Shown piece by piece: positions 24,240-34,368 of a stretch of DNA of 62,732 nt; position 1 is the stretch's first letter; each line of letters opens with the position of its first letter. A model generated the notes under the pieces. The model did not search any database, was not told where the DNA came from, and was given only the letters and a program-made list of their open reading frames with translations. The stretch lies in the NCBI GenBank assembly GCA_021324825.1, contig JAJPII010000009.1:1-62732 (forward strand), given 5' to 3'. Position numbers and translations under genes: made by a program. Source of the stretch: Spartobacteria bacterium. GTDB taxonomy: Bacteria; Verrucomicrobiota; Verrucomicrobiia; Chthoniobacterales; Chthoniobacteraceae.

Positions 24240-24343
24240 AGCGGGTCGTGCGTTTTTGCCCGCTCTTGGTTGCCTCCCCGCTCCAGGCGGCTGGCACAGC
24301 CGCCTCTACAACGGCGCCGCGGGCGAAAAGTGCCTGACACGCT
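24240..24343. repeat. palindromic intergenic repeat, copy 2 (REP/MITE-like)
   Basis: Fills the gap between the convergent hddC-like and xerD genes, in the opposite orientation to copies 1 and 3. The core palindrome is at 24285-24305 (AGGCGGCTG-GCA-CAGCCGCCT). Outer arms GCGGGTCGTGCGTTTTTGCC and, at the other end, CGGGCGAAAAGTGCCTGACACGC pair imperfectly, so the whole 104 bp could fold as one long hairpin. Confidence 0.9.
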
Positions 24344-25234
24344 CTAACCTCGCGGGTGGAACTTGTGGTGCACCGCCTTCAGCCTGCTCTGGTCGACGTG
24401 CGTGTAGATCTGCGTGGTGGAGATGTCGGCGTGGCCCAGCATTTCCTGGATGATGCGCAAGTCCGCGCCGTTGGAGAGCAGATGTGTGGCGAAGGAGTGT
24501 CTTAGCAGATGCGGATAGACGCCCGTCCCGATGCCGGCGTGCCGGGCGAGCTTGCGGATGATCTGCCAGACGCGCACGGTGGTTAGCTTGCCGCCGCGGA
24601 TCGAAAGGAAGACGTGGCTGCCGGTGCGCTTGCCGACCAGGGCGGGCCGTTCGCGCTGGAGATAAACCGCGATGGCTTCGCACGCCTTGCGGCCCACGGG
24701 AACGAGGCGCGTCTTGTTTCCCTTGCCCGTAACGCGGATGACGCCTTCGTCGAGATTCAAGTTTTCCAGGCGCGCGTCGGTCAGTTCCGAAATGCGCAGC
24801 CCGCTGGCGTAGAGAAGTTCCGCCATCGCACGGTCGCGAGGACCGAGGGGGAGATCGGTGCGCGCGGCGGCGAGGAGTTGCTCGACTTGCGATTCGTTCA
24901 GCGTCTCCGGCAGGTAACGCTCGATGCGCGGCAGGGGCAGGATTTCCGTCACGTCCCGGCCGATCTTCCCGCGCGCGAGCAGGAACCGCGAAAAGATTTT
25001 GATGGCGACGACGATGAGCTTGATGGACGAGGCCGCGAGGCCGCTTTTCTTTCGCCCGGCGAGGTAATCGCTTATCACCGGCAGGGAGATTTCCCGCGGA
25101 TCGGTTATCCGCCGCGCGCGGGAAAGCCATTCCGCGAAATGCTCGAGCGAACGGCGCGTCGAAAGCTGGTAGTTGTCGGAAAGCCCCCGTTCCGTCGCCA
25201 GGAACAGGAGGAACTCGTCAATCTCCGCCTGCAT
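24344..25234 (-). CDS. xerD: tyrosine recombinase XerC/XerD
   Basis: Resolves chromosome dimers at dif with its partner; 296 residues, the family length. Catalytic residues are visible: Arg147 (SGLRISEL), Lys171 (TGKGNKTR), His242 and Arg245 (HLLRHSFATHLL), His268 (EMLGHADISTTQIYTH) and Tyr277. The N-terminal SAM-like core-binding domain covers about residues 1-90. The ATG at 25234 overlaps the end of purC by 17 bp; the longer upstream frame runs through purC and is rejected. The XerD form is favoured over XerC by similarity in the EMLGHADISTTQIYTHV block, but this is not secure. Confidence 0.9.
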   Translation of the reverse strand: MQAEIDEFLLFLATERGLSDNYQLSTRRSLEHFAEWLSRARRITDPREISLPVISDYLAGRKKSGLAASSIKLIVVAIKIFSRFLLARGKIGRDVTEILPLPRIERYLPETLNESQVEQLLAAARTDLPLGPRDRAMAELLYASGLRISELTDARLENLNLDEGVIRVTGKGNKTRLVPVGRKACEAIAVYLQRERPALVGKRTGSHVFLSIRGGKLTTVRVWQIIRKLARHAGIGTGVYPHLLRHSFATHLLSNGADLRIIQEMLGHADISTTQIYTHVDQSRLKAVHHKFHPRG

Positions 25235-26102
25235 GTCCGGTGAGCAGGGCCAGGGCTTCGCGGTATTTGGCGCTGGTGGTGCGGATGATTTCCTCCGGCA
25301 AGGCGGGCGCGGGCGGCGTTTTGTCCCAATCGAGGCTCTCCAGGTAGTCGCGCACGAATTGCTTGTCGAAGCTGCGCGGGTTCGTCCCGGCGGCATACTC
25401 GGCGGCGGGCCAGAAGCGCGAGGAATCGGGGGTGAGGCACTCGTCGATCAAGGTGAGGACGCCGTTTATATGGCCGAACTCGAATTTCGTGTCGGCGACG
25501 ATGATTCCGCGCGAAGCGGCGTATTCGCGCCCGCGTTCGTAGAGTTGTATGCCAAGGCGCCGCACTTCCGACGCGGTCTCCTCGCCCAGGAGGCGGCGGC
25601 ATTCGTCCCAGGTGAGATTCATGTCGTGGCCTTGGGCCGCTTTTGTCGTCGGGGTGAAGAGCGTCTCCGGCAGCCGCTCCGCCTGCCGCAAGCCCCGCGG
25701 AAGCGCGTGGCCGCAGACCGCGCCGCTTGCCTTATATTCCTTCCACGCCGCGCCCGCGAGATAACCGCGCACCACGCATTCCACCGGAAGCGGCGCGGCC
25801 TTTTTGACGATCATGGAACGGCCCGCGAGTTCTTCGCGATACGGCTGCAACTCGGGCGGGAAGTTTGCGAAGTCCGTCTCCAAAACGTGGTTCGGGAGGA
25901 AATCGAGTTTCTCGAACCAGAACGCGGAAAGCTGGTTCAGCACCGCGCCCTTCCCGGGGATGGGATTGGGCAGGATGCAATCGAACGCCGAGATGCGGTC
26001 GGTGGCGACGAGGAGCAGAGCCGCGCCGAGGTCGAAAATCTCGCGCACTTTGCCGCTGCCGATCTTGAGGATCCCCGGCAGTTCGCAATGCAATCCAGAC
26101 AT
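25218..26102 (-). CDS. purC: SAICAR synthase (phosphoribosylaminoimidazole-succinocarboxamide synthase)
   Basis: Seventh-to-eighth step of purine synthesis, joining aspartate to CAIR with ATP. It is 294 residues from the ATG at 26102. Motifs include KIGSGKVREIFDLG (ATP loop), VATDRISAFDCILP, VECVVRGYLAGAAWKEY, and IIVADTKFEFG with the metal/ATP site. The length is that of the yeast-like long PurC. It overlaps xerD at its 3' end. No other pur genes are in the window. Confidence 0.97.
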   Translation of the reverse strand: MSGLHCELPGILKIGSGKVREIFDLGAALLLVATDRISAFDCILPNPIPGKGAVLNQLSAFWFEKLDFLPNHVLETDFANFPPELQPYREELAGRSMIVKKAAPLPVECVVRGYLAGAAWKEYKASGAVCGHALPRGLRQAERLPETLFTPTTKAAQGHDMNLTWDECRRLLGEETASEVRRLGIQLYERGREYAASRGIIVADTKFEFGHINGVLTLIDECLTPDSSRFWPAAEYAAGTNPRSFDKQFVRDYLESLDWDKTPPAPALPEEIIRTTSAKYREALALLTGHAGGD

Positions 26103-26128
26103 TGGCGGCAGGATAACGGATTCGCGGG

Positions 26129-26509
26129 TTATTCCGCAACCGCTCCGCGCGATTTCTTGACGGCGGAGCGCCTCTTCTTTCCCTCCAGGATGCGCTCCTT
26201 CAACCCGCGCGGACGGCGGGAATTCTGGCGGCGGCGCCTCGCCGCGGCGGATTTCGCCGCTTCCGTGCGGGCGCGGCGTCCCGCCTCGATGGCCTCCAGG
26301 AGGCGTTCCCGCGCGAGTTGCCGGTTCATCGCCTGCGAACGGTGATCCTGCACCGTCACCGAAAGATTCCCGCATCTCAGCGTCACCGCGGTCGAGACCT
26401 TGTTGACGTTCTGCCCGCCCGGCCCGGAGGAACGCGCGAAACTCTCCTCCAGGTCGCTCTCCGCGATCCCCAGCCGCCGCAACGCATCGTGGAAGGAAGT
26501 GCTTTTCAT
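26129..26509 (-). CDS. arfB: ArfB-like peptidyl-tRNA hydrolase (stalled-ribosome rescue)
   Basis: 126 residues from the ATG at 26509. The class I release-factor GGQ motif lies in ARSSGPGGQNVNKVSTAV (about residues 28-42), and the protein ends in a long Arg/Lys-rich tail (RRRRQNSRRPRGLKERILEGKKRRS), the feature ArfB/YaeJ uses to enter the empty mRNA channel. There is no codon-recognition domain, so it is not a normal RF1/RF2. It lies 26 bp upstream of purC and diverges from the Trm112-like gene. Confidence 0.9.
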   Translation of the reverse strand: MKSTSFHDALRRLGIAESDLEESFARSSGPGGQNVNKVSTAVTLRCGNLSVTVQDHRSQAMNRQLARERLLEAIEAGRRARTEAAKSAAARRRRQNSRRPRGLKERILEGKKRRSAVKKSRGAVAE

Positions 26510-26540
26510 TGGGAAGGAGGAGGACAATATACCCGCCGGC

Positions 26541-26798
26541 ATGGATATTCTCGACATTCTTCGCTGCCCGGAGACCGGCCAGACCTTGCGGATCGCCCCG
26601 CGTGAACTCGTCGGAAAACTGGAAGAGTCCCGGCGCGCCGGCGGCCTTCTGAATCGCGCGGGCGGGCGGATCGAGGAGCCGATCACGGCGGGTCTGGTGC
26701 GCGAGGACGGCCTCGTCTTCTACCCCGTGCGGGAGGAAATCCCGGTCATGCTCATCGACGAGTCGATTCTCTTGGACAATGAAACCTCCGCGTTGTAA
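26541..26798 (+). CDS. Trm112-family small protein (UPF0434/YcaR-like)
   Basis: 85 residues. The N-terminus MDILDILRCPETGQTL and the C-terminal DGLVFYPVREEIPVMLIDESI are the conserved ends of the Trm112/YcaR family, with a less conserved insert between them. Family members with a CPxC zinc site activate methyltransferases; here only one cysteine remains, as in many bacterial YcaR proteins, so zinc binding is doubtful. It precedes the PPK2 gene by 14 bp and is likely in one transcript with it. Confidence 0.85.
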   Translation: MDILDILRCPETGQTLRIAPRELVGKLEESRRAGGLLNRAGGRIEEPITAGLVREDGLVFYPVREEIPVMLIDESILLDNETSAL

Positions 26799-26812
26799 AA
26801 GAAGCGCCGCCT

Positions 26813-27559
26813 ATGTCTGACAAGGAAATCCTGGCCGAAAACGCCGACTTCCACCTGGACGACATCGAACACAAGTCGATCGAGGAGCACGACTACAAGC
26901 AGAAGCTCAAAGACCTGCAACTGCGGTTTTTGAACTTCCAGCGGAAACTGGCCGAGTCGCGCCATTCGCTTGTCATCGTCTTCGAAGGCCCCGACGCCGC
27001 GGGCAAGGGCGGGTGCATCAAGCGCCTCGTCGAGCGGCTCGACCCGCGCGTGCTGCGGGTTTACTCCATCGTCAAGCCGACCGCGGAGGAATATCAGCGC
27101 CACTACATGTGGCGCTTCTGGAACAAGCTTCCCGCCTATGGCCAGCTGGCCGTGTTTGACCGCTCGTGGTATGGGCGCGTCCTCGTCGAACGGGTCGAAG
27201 GTTTCGCCACCGACGCCGAATGGAAACGCGCCTACGGGGAGATACGGCAGTTCGAGAAGCTCTTGCTGGACGACAAGGCGATCCTCTTCAAGTTCTACCT
27301 TCACATCAGCAAGGACGAGCAGCTTGCCCGTTTCCGCCGGCGCGAAGCCGACCCGTACAAGTATTGGAAGATCAGCGAGGAGGACTGGCGGAACCGCAAG
27401 AAATGGGACGAGCACAACAAGGCCGCCGAACAGATGTTCGAGCGCACCAGCGTGGACGACGCCCCGTGGAACGTCATCGGCGCGAATTACAAATGGCACG
27501 CCCGGGTCAAGGTCTTGAAGCTGGTCGTCGAAAGAGTGGAAAAACTCCGGCTCAAGTGA
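26813..27559 (+). CDS. polyphosphate kinase 2 (PPK2) family protein
   Basis: 248 residues, a single-domain PPK2. Walker A is EGPDAAGKGG (residues 58-67, Lys65), Walker B is FDRSWYGRVLVERVEGF (Asp116), and the lid region follows around RRREADPYKYWKISEEDW. PPK2 enzymes transfer phosphate between polyphosphate and nucleoside mono- or diphosphates. The subclass (acting on AMP, ADP or GDP) cannot be set from these motifs. Its stop overlaps the next gene's GTG start. Confidence 0.93.
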   Translation: MSDKEILAENADFHLDDIEHKSIEEHDYKQKLKDLQLRFLNFQRKLAESRHSLVIVFEGPDAAGKGGCIKRLVERLDPRVLRVYSIVKPTAEEYQRHYMWRFWNKLPAYGQLAVFDRSWYGRVLVERVEGFATDAEWKRAYGEIRQFEKLLLDDKAILFKFYLHISKDEQLARFRRREADPYKYWKISEEDWRNRKKWDEHNKAAEQMFERTSVDDAPWNVIGANYKWHARVKVLKLVVERVEKLRLK

Positions 27560-28218
27560 GCGGCCTTCGTTTTCCGCTCATCGTGCTGCTGGCTCTCTCG
27601 CTCGCGGGCTGCGACGAGATGTTCCAGGACCGGTGCGCGCGCGCCCTGCAACGCGCCGAGAAACAGGAGGCCAACGGCGAGTACCGCGCGGCGCTCAACT
27701 CCTACGAGGACGCGATGGACGGCACGGCGCGCACCGCCGAAGTCCACTACCGGCTGGGGTTGCTCTACAGCGAAAAGCTGAAAGACAAGGTGGCGGCCCT
27801 GCACCATTTCCAGCGCTACCTCGAACTCGCGCCCAACGCCCCGCACGCGAAAGAAGCAAAGAGCTTCGTGAAGCAAACGGACCTGCTCGGCGGTTCCTCC
27901 AACGGAACGCTGACGCAACAGGACAGCGTCCTTTTAAAGAACGAAAACCTGAGACTCACGGGCCAGATAACGCAGCTTCACGCGCAGATCGCCCAGCTCC
28001 GCGCCGATCTGAAGGGAATGCCGAAAGGAACCGCCTCCATCCCGCCCGCGCCGGGCTCGCGCACCTACGTGGTGCAGGCGGGGGATACGCTGGCCTCCAT
28101 CGCGCGGCGGATGTATAAGAACTCAAACCGCTGGAAAGACATCGAGGACGCGAACTACAACCGCCTGGGTCACAAGAACAAGCTGAAGCCCGGCATGACG
28201 CTCATCATCCCGGAATAA
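27556..28218 (+). CDS. LysM-domain lipoprotein with helical/TPR-like middle
   Basis: 220 residues from a GTG at 27556 overlapping the PPK2 stop (GTGA). The N-terminus MSGLRFPLIVLLALSLAGC is a lipoprotein signal with lipobox LAGC (Cys19). Residues about 25-100 are helical with TPR-like spacing (EANGEYRAALNSYEDAMD, then YRLGLLYSEKLKDKVAALHH). A predicted coiled coil (about 120-150, LLKNENLRLTGQITQLHAQIAQL) precedes a C-terminal LysM domain (YVVQAGDTLASIARRMY to PGMTLIIPE). It is probably an envelope protein binding peptidoglycan. Confidence 0.85.
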   Translation: MSGLRFPLIVLLALSLAGCDEMFQDRCARALQRAEKQEANGEYRAALNSYEDAMDGTARTAEVHYRLGLLYSEKLKDKVAALHHFQRYLELAPNAPHAKEAKSFVKQTDLLGGSSNGTLTQQDSVLLKNENLRLTGQITQLHAQIAQLRADLKGMPKGTASIPPAPGSRTYVVQAGDTLASIARRMYKNSNRWKDIEDANYNRLGHKNKLKPGMTLIIPE

Positions 28219-28290
28219 GCATCCGCTCAACTGGCCCAATGGCCGTCAGGCGCCGCTTGCGGCTGATAATGGGGGGATTCACTTCGACAA

Positions 28291-29434
28291 CTACTGCTCC
28301 AACTCGTCGTCCTGGCCTTTTTTGGCTTTCAAACCGCGCAGCTTGCCGTGGATGAAGGCGTCGATGCCGCCGTCCATCATTTCCTGGACGTTGCTCGTTT
28401 CCACGCCGGTCCGGTGGTCTTTGACCATCTGGTACGGCTGGAAAACGTAGGAACGAATCTGGTTGCCCCAGGCTACGTCGCCTTTCTCTCCGTACTGGCG
28501 GTCGATCTCGGCGGTCTTTTTGTCCATTTCCACCTGGGCGAGTTTTGCCGCCAGCATCTTGAGCGCGGTGTTCTTGTTTTTTAGCTGGCTGCGCTCCGCC
28601 TGGCACGCCACGACGATGCCGCTCGGCAGGTGCGTTATTCGCACCGCCGTCTCGACTTTGTTCACGTTCTGGCCTCCTTTGCCGCCGCTCCGGTACGTGT
28701 CGACCTTCAGGTCCTTGTCGTCGATTTCGACCGGCTCGTCGTCGGCCAGTTCGGGGACGACGTCGACGCTGGCGAAAGAGGTGTGCCGCCGTTTGTTGGC
28801 GTCGAAGGGGGAGATGCGCACGAGCCGGTGGACGCCGCGCTCGGTCTGCAAGTAGCCGTAAGCGTGGTCGCCGCCGACGAGCAGGGTGATGGATTTGATG
28901 CCGGCTTCCTCGCCGAGCTGGATGTCGATGACCTGGCTCGCGTAGCCGTTGCGCTCGATCCACCGCTGGTACATCCGCAGGAGCATGTCGGCCCAATCGC
29001 ACGATTCCGTGCCTCCCGCGCCGGAGTGGATGGTGAGGAAGGCGTTGGCGCGGTCGTGTTCGCCGGAAAGGAGGGATTGCAATTCGAATTTCTCCAGCGC
29101 CTCGACCGTGGCGGCGTGCTCGGCCTTCACTTCCTCGCCGGCCGCGGCTTGCGCGACCGGGTCGGTTTCCTCCAGGGCGAGTTCCTTGAGCGCGGCGAGG
29201 TCTTCCACCTGCCGTTGGAGCGCGACGAGCGGGTTGATCCTGGCCTTCAGCGAGGAGACTTCCTCGACTTCCTTTTGCGCGCGCTCTTTGTCGCCCCAGA
29301 AGTCGGGGGCGGCCATGCGGCCTTCTATCTCGGCCAGGCGGGCCTGAAGCTTCGGCAGGTCAAAGATACCTCCGCAGTTCGCCCACGCGGGCTTTCAACT
29401 CGACGGTATTGACGGCCTGGAAATCGATGGACAT
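28291..29434 (-). CDS. prfB: peptide chain release factor 2, expressed through a programmed +1 frameshift
   Basis: RF2 releases peptides at UGA and UAA codons. The gene starts with ATG at 29434 and reads 24 codons to a CTT TGA C site (the TGA is 29362-29360). After skipping one base the frame continues to 28291, giving about 380 residues. In the full protein the SPF tripeptide, specific for RF2, is at about 208-210 and GGQ at about 253-255 (SGGKGGQNVNKVE). The upstream exon-like part (MSIDFQAVNTVELKARVGEL) matches normal RF2 N-termini, so annotating only from the internal ATG at 29316 would truncate the protein. Confidence 0.95.
29359..29375 (-). promoter_or_regulatory. prfB autoregulatory frameshift site
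   Basis: The minus strand reads GCGGAGGTATCTTTGAC: an internal Shine-Dalgarno-like GGAGG three bases before the slippery CTT, an in-frame TGA, then C. This is the same arrangement as the known RF2 site in E. coli (AGGGGGTATCTTTGAC). Low RF2 leaves the ribosome paused on UGA and favours the +1 shift. Confidence 0.95.
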
Positions 29435-29438
29435 ATGG

Positions 29439-29801
29439 CTAGTGGATGAGTTTGTATTCGGAGGTGTCCGGCTGGCGCGGTTCGATGCGGTAGATGGTTT
29501 CGCCGGGTTTCATGAGGTCCAGCCGGTCGCGGGCGACGGTTTCCATGTAGCCCGGGTCGTGTTGCAGCAGGTCGACATCCCGCGCGCGCCGGGTGTGGAT
29601 GGCCGCCTGTTTCTGGATGTCGAGTTTCAACTGGTCGAGCCGCGCGGTTTCCTCGCGCTCGCGCTTCAATTCCGGGATGAAGGCGCAGATGATGAGCACG
29701 ACGACGGCCAGGGCTATGAGACCCTTGACCGCTTTGTTCAAGTAGTGCCAGACGCCTTCCTGCTGGCGATCCTTGAAGTCGCCGTAAACGGAATCGCTCA
29801 C
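29439..29801 (-). CDS. FtsB/DivIC-like septum formation initiator
   Basis: 120 residues starting with GTG at 29801, one base after the eno stop; a longer frame into eno is rejected. There is one TM segment (about residues 24-45, GLIALAVVVLIICAFI), then a predicted coiled coil (ELKREREETARLDQLKLDI) and a C-terminal MKPGETIYRIEP, the pattern of FtsB/DivIC proteins that bridge FtsL and FtsQ at the septum. The eno-ftsB order is found in many bacteria and supports the call. Confidence 0.85.
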   Translation of the reverse strand: MSDSVYGDFKDRQQEGVWHYLNKAVKGLIALAVVVLIICAFIPELKREREETARLDQLKLDIQKQAAIHTRRARDVDLLQHDPGYMETVARDRLDLMKPGETIYRIEPRQPDTSEYKLIH

Positions 29802-29802
29802 T

Positions 29803-31116
<1,314 letters not shown>

Positions 31117-33027
31117 TCAAACCGGCGCCGTCTCGCGAGGCTGCGATGATGCCTGATTTTCTTCTTGCTGCAAGGTCTCTTTCGCCTCTTTGGCCTCTTT
31201 CTTGACGTAGGGCGTTATCCCGAGGATTTCGACTTTCTCGACGCCGCTCTCGGTGGGGAGATCGACCTGTTCGCCGATCTTGCGTCCGAGCAGCGCCTGC
31301 CCGATGGCCGTGAGGTAGGAGATGACGCCTTTGGCCGGGTCGCTGTCCCAGGCGCCGAGGATTGCGTAGGTCTCTTCCGCGTTGCGCTCCGCCGCTTTCA
31401 AGCGCACCACCGTGCCGATGGAGACTTGCGTGGTGTCGGGGTTCTCGTAGTTGGCGCCGCGGGCGCGGGAGAGGGCCTGCTCCATCTCCGCCTTGCGCCG
31501 CATGAGGACGCGCTGCATTTCCTTGGCCGCTTTGAATTCGAAGTTCTCCCGCAGGTCGCCGTAAGACCGCGCGACGCCGATCTCCTTCGTGTTCTCGGGG
31601 ATTTTTTTCGTGATGAGGTCTTCGTATTCCAGCTTCCGCTTTTCCAGGCTCTCCCATGAGACGATGAGCGCCTCCTGTTTCTCCGCCGTCTCGCCGGTGA
31701 GCATGCTCTGCATCTCCGGGTAGATGCGGATGAGCCGGCCCATGAGGGAACGCTTGTTTAACTCTTCGAAAACGGGGGTGAGGAGCAGTTTTCTTATGGA
31801 GTCGCGAACGGTCTCCGGCTCCGCGTGGGCGAGGAGATCGGCGATGAGTTCGCGGTCGTCCAGGAGAAGGTCGTGGAGTTTCCCGCCCCGTTTTATTTCG
31901 CTGAACTGATCCCTCTCCAGCGCGGTGAGGATGGCGCTCAGCACGCGCGGATGGATGAGGCTGGCGAACGCCCCGTCTCTCTCCTTGCAAATGAGGTAGA
32001 GAATCTCCGTGCTGGCCGAATGCTCGCGCACCCAGCGGTCGAATTCCTTCAGGACTTCCTCCTGCCGCCCCTGCTCCTGCAACAGCCGCGCGATGTCCGT
32101 CACCAGCCGGATGCTGCTCCGCGGAACGAGCGAAAACGCCTTCTCCGGCCAACGGTCGCCGAACGCTTTCGGAAATTCCTGCAACACGCGCTTCTGTTTC
32201 GCCGCGGGGATGTGCGGCAGGATTTCGGGAAGCCTCCGCTCCTCGTCGCGGATGAGATTCGCCAGCGACAGGCCTCTCTCGCCCGGGGTTAGCCCGGATG
32301 TCTTTTCGAGGATTTCGTCCCGGGCCAGTGTGAGTTCGAAAGCCTGCGAGGTATGAAGCCGCTGCGTCTTCAAGGCCGTCTCTTCCACCGCCCGCACCAC
32401 CGGTTGCAACTGGGCCGCGGGGTTGTCGAACGCGTCCATGTTCTTGATGATCTGGTCGAGCGCGGCGAGTTGATCCTTCAACTGCCGGGCAGCGCCGAAC
32501 ACCGCCAGGAGTTCCTCCGAGCGCGCGACGGCCCGCTCGCGCAACTCTATCGGCTCGGTCTTTTTGGAGGGCACGGAGAAAAAGCCGTCCTTTTTCAGGG
32601 CCTTCTTCGTCGCGTCCCACCACCGTTTGAACTCCGCTTCGTTCATCACGTCGGGGACGAGCACCTGGCTTATCTGCGCGGGGCTGGCCTTGCCGCCGTA
32701 GCTCTTAAGGATGGAGCGCACGACGCCCGCGGGGTCGTCCTTCGCGGCTGCTTTCAGGCCGGGGAGGTCGGTTTCCTTCCGCGCCAGGATGTGCCCGGCG
32801 GGGATGGGCTGGAGCGACTCGGCGGCATACTCCAGTTGCATGGTGTGGCCCTTGCGGCCCTTGAAGTCGATGGTGATCTGGTTGACGAGAAAATTGATGC
32901 TCGCGATGCGTCCGAAGCCCCAGCTTTTGTGGAGGCAATACGTATCCGGCTGCAAGGCGGCCAGCGCCTCGGCGCTCCGCGGAGTCAGTTTGCCGGACTC
33001 GACGGCTTTTTGGAGTTCAGCTTCCAT
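31117..33027 (-). CDS. greA: GreA transcript-cleavage factor fused to a long N-terminal domain
   Basis: 636 residues, about four times the normal GreA (about 158). The C-terminal part from about residue 455 is GreA-like: a coiled-coil arm with GDLRENFEF at about 490-498, keeping the acidic Asp491 and Glu494 that bring Mg to the polymerase active site, and a C-terminal FKBP-like domain (GTVVRLKAAE to ISYLTAIGQALLGRKIGEQVDL). The N-terminal roughly 450 residues are mostly helical and match no domain I can name; the opening portion (YCLHKSWGFGRIASINFL) looks like a small beta fold. A similar extension is known from chlamydial GreA. Confidence 0.88.
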   Translation of the reverse strand: MEAELQKAVESGKLTPRSAEALAALQPDTYCLHKSWGFGRIASINFLVNQITIDFKGRKGHTMQLEYAAESLQPIPAGHILARKETDLPGLKAAAKDDPAGVVRSILKSYGGKASPAQISQVLVPDVMNEAEFKRWWDATKKALKKDGFFSVPSKKTEPIELRERAVARSEELLAVFGAARQLKDQLAALDQIIKNMDAFDNPAAQLQPVVRAVEETALKTQRLHTSQAFELTLARDEILEKTSGLTPGERGLSLANLIRDEERRLPEILPHIPAAKQKRVLQEFPKAFGDRWPEKAFSLVPRSSIRLVTDIARLLQEQGRQEEVLKEFDRWVREHSASTEILYLICKERDGAFASLIHPRVLSAILTALERDQFSEIKRGGKLHDLLLDDRELIADLLAHAEPETVRDSIRKLLLTPVFEELNKRSLMGRLIRIYPEMQSMLTGETAEKQEALIVSWESLEKRKLEYEDLITKKIPENTKEIGVARSYGDLRENFEFKAAKEMQRVLMRRKAEMEQALSRARGANYENPDTTQVSIGTVVRLKAAERNAEETYAILGAWDSDPAKGVISYLTAIGQALLGRKIGEQVDLPTESGVEKVEILGITPYVKKEAKEAKETLQQEENQASSQPRETAPV

Positions 33028-33085
33028 AAGGGGTATACAGCATAAGAGACCTTCGCGCCCGAAGCGAACGAAATCCGGGAATTCT

Positions 33086-33556
33086 TCAGAGGCCGCGGGA
33101 GAGCACCAGTTCCGTACCCCGCTTTTTCAAACGGTACTCCACACGGTCGAACGCCTCGCGGATCAAGTGCAGCCCCAGCCCGCCCGGTTCGACCTTGTCC
33201 AGGGGCCGGCCCTGCATCCTTGCCGGGTCGGCGCACTCGCCGAAATCGCGCAGGCGGAACCGGACGCGCGTGGCAAGGTTCTCGCAGGAAAGCGTGATGA
33301 GCCGCGTCTGTTCATGATTATAAGCGTGCCGGATGATGTTGCTGCACGCTTCGTCCAGGCCCAGCACGACGAGGTCCCTTTCGGCCGCGGTGAACTTGCA
33401 CTCGTCGAGAAACGCGCGCACGAAGCTCCGCACCAGGCAAAGATTGCCCGGGTGGCTGGCGAATTCGATCTTGCGTTTCCCGGCGCGCGAGGGCACGGGG
33501 AAAACATAACTCCGCCGCGGCGCGATGGCGAGGCGTTGTGAAAAATCCTCTCGCAA
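33086..33556 (-). CDS. RsbW-like anti-sigma/histidine-kinase-type ATPase
   Basis: About 156 residues from a TTG at 33556 that has an excellent GGAGG seven bases upstream; a GTG at 33496 would give 136 residues. The GHKL fold is shown by the N box LDEACSNIIRHAYNH, the G1 box LRDFGECADP and the G2 box EPGGLGLHLIREAFD. Such single-domain ATPases bind and inhibit sigma factors or phosphorylate anti-sigma antagonists. No sigma factor, STAS-domain protein or PP2C phosphatase is adjacent, so the partner is unknown. Confidence 0.8.
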   Translation of the reverse strand: MREDFSQRLAIAPRRSYVFPVPSRAGKRKIEFASHPGNLCLVRSFVRAFLDECKFTAAERDLVVLGLDEACSNIIRHAYNHEQTRLITLSCENLATRVRFRLRDFGECADPARMQGRPLDKVEPGGLGLHLIREAFDRVEYRLKKRGTELVLSRGL

Positions 33557-33586
33557 AAGGCGTCCTCCGCCCCGATAATCGCGGGC

Positions 33587-34339
33587 ATGAAGCTGCGGCG
33601 TCTCCTGTCGGTCCTTTGTCTCCTGCCCGTTTTCGCCTGTTATGCGAACGATTCGGCCTACCAGGCGTTGCGCGCGCTCGGCTCGCAGCGCGGCGAGGCC
33701 ATCCTGAATCACGTCATCGAAGTCAACGGCCGCGACGGAAACCCGAAGCCCGCCGTCTGGAAAATTTTGCTCGACGACCCCGTCGCGCGCGGCGGCGTGC
33801 GCGAACTGGAGATGTCCAACGGCCACGTCATCTCCGAACACACCCCCATCCGCCAATACACCGGCGCGGGCCCGAGCGTCGTCATGGATTTCCAGCGCCT
33901 GAACCTGGATTCTCCCGGCGCGTTCACGGTCGCCAACCAGGAAGCCGTGCGGCTGGGCGTCGGTTTCGAGAAGGTTGACTACACGCTTCGCACCAGCGAC
34001 TCCACCGGCCTGCCGGTCTGGGTGCTGCGGCTCATGGACGCCAACAGCCGCGTCATGCAAACCGTCCGCGTTTCCGCCGACAAGGGCCTCATCCTGCATG
34101 GCGAGACCGCCGCCACCGTCACCCAACCCGCCGTCGTGCAGGGCGAAATCCCCCCTCCCCCGCCGCCCGACTCCGTGCCGCCTCCGCCGCCGCAGCCGGA
34201 CAGCGACGACAGTGACAACCCGAACCACCAGGGCGTGGGACACAAGATCGACAAGGCGATCCACCACGTCGGCGCGGACCTCGAGCAATTCTTCACGGGC
34301 CATCGCAATTTCGAGCGCAAGTTCCAGGACGACCAATAG
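33587..34339 (+). CDS. secreted protein of unknown function with proline-rich tail
   Basis: 250 residues. A signal peptide ([20 protein letters not shown]) leads into a roughly 160-residue mixed domain (starting [20 protein letters not shown]) that I do not recognise. A proline run (about residues 187-207, [20 protein letters not shown]) and a charged tail containing [23 protein letters not shown] follow. The signal peptide contains a cysteine but no convincing lipobox. It diverges from the RsbW-like gene (30 bp) and precedes floA by 29 bp, so an envelope role is likely. Confidence 0.7.
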   Translation: MKLRRLLSVLCLLPVFACYANDSAYQALRALGSQRGEAILNHVIEVNGRDGNPKPAVWKILLDDPVARGGVRELEMSNGHVISEHTPIRQYTGAGPSVVMDFQRLNLDSPGAFTVANQEAVRLGVGFEKVDYTLRTSDSTGLPVWVLRLMDANSRVMQTVRVSADKGLILHGETAATVTQPAVVQGEIPPPPPPDSVPPPPPQPDSDDSDNPNHQGVGHKIDKAIHHVGADLEQFFTGHRNFERKFQDDQ

Positions 34340-34368
34340 CTTCAATAGCCGCCAGCCCGGCGACGCCC

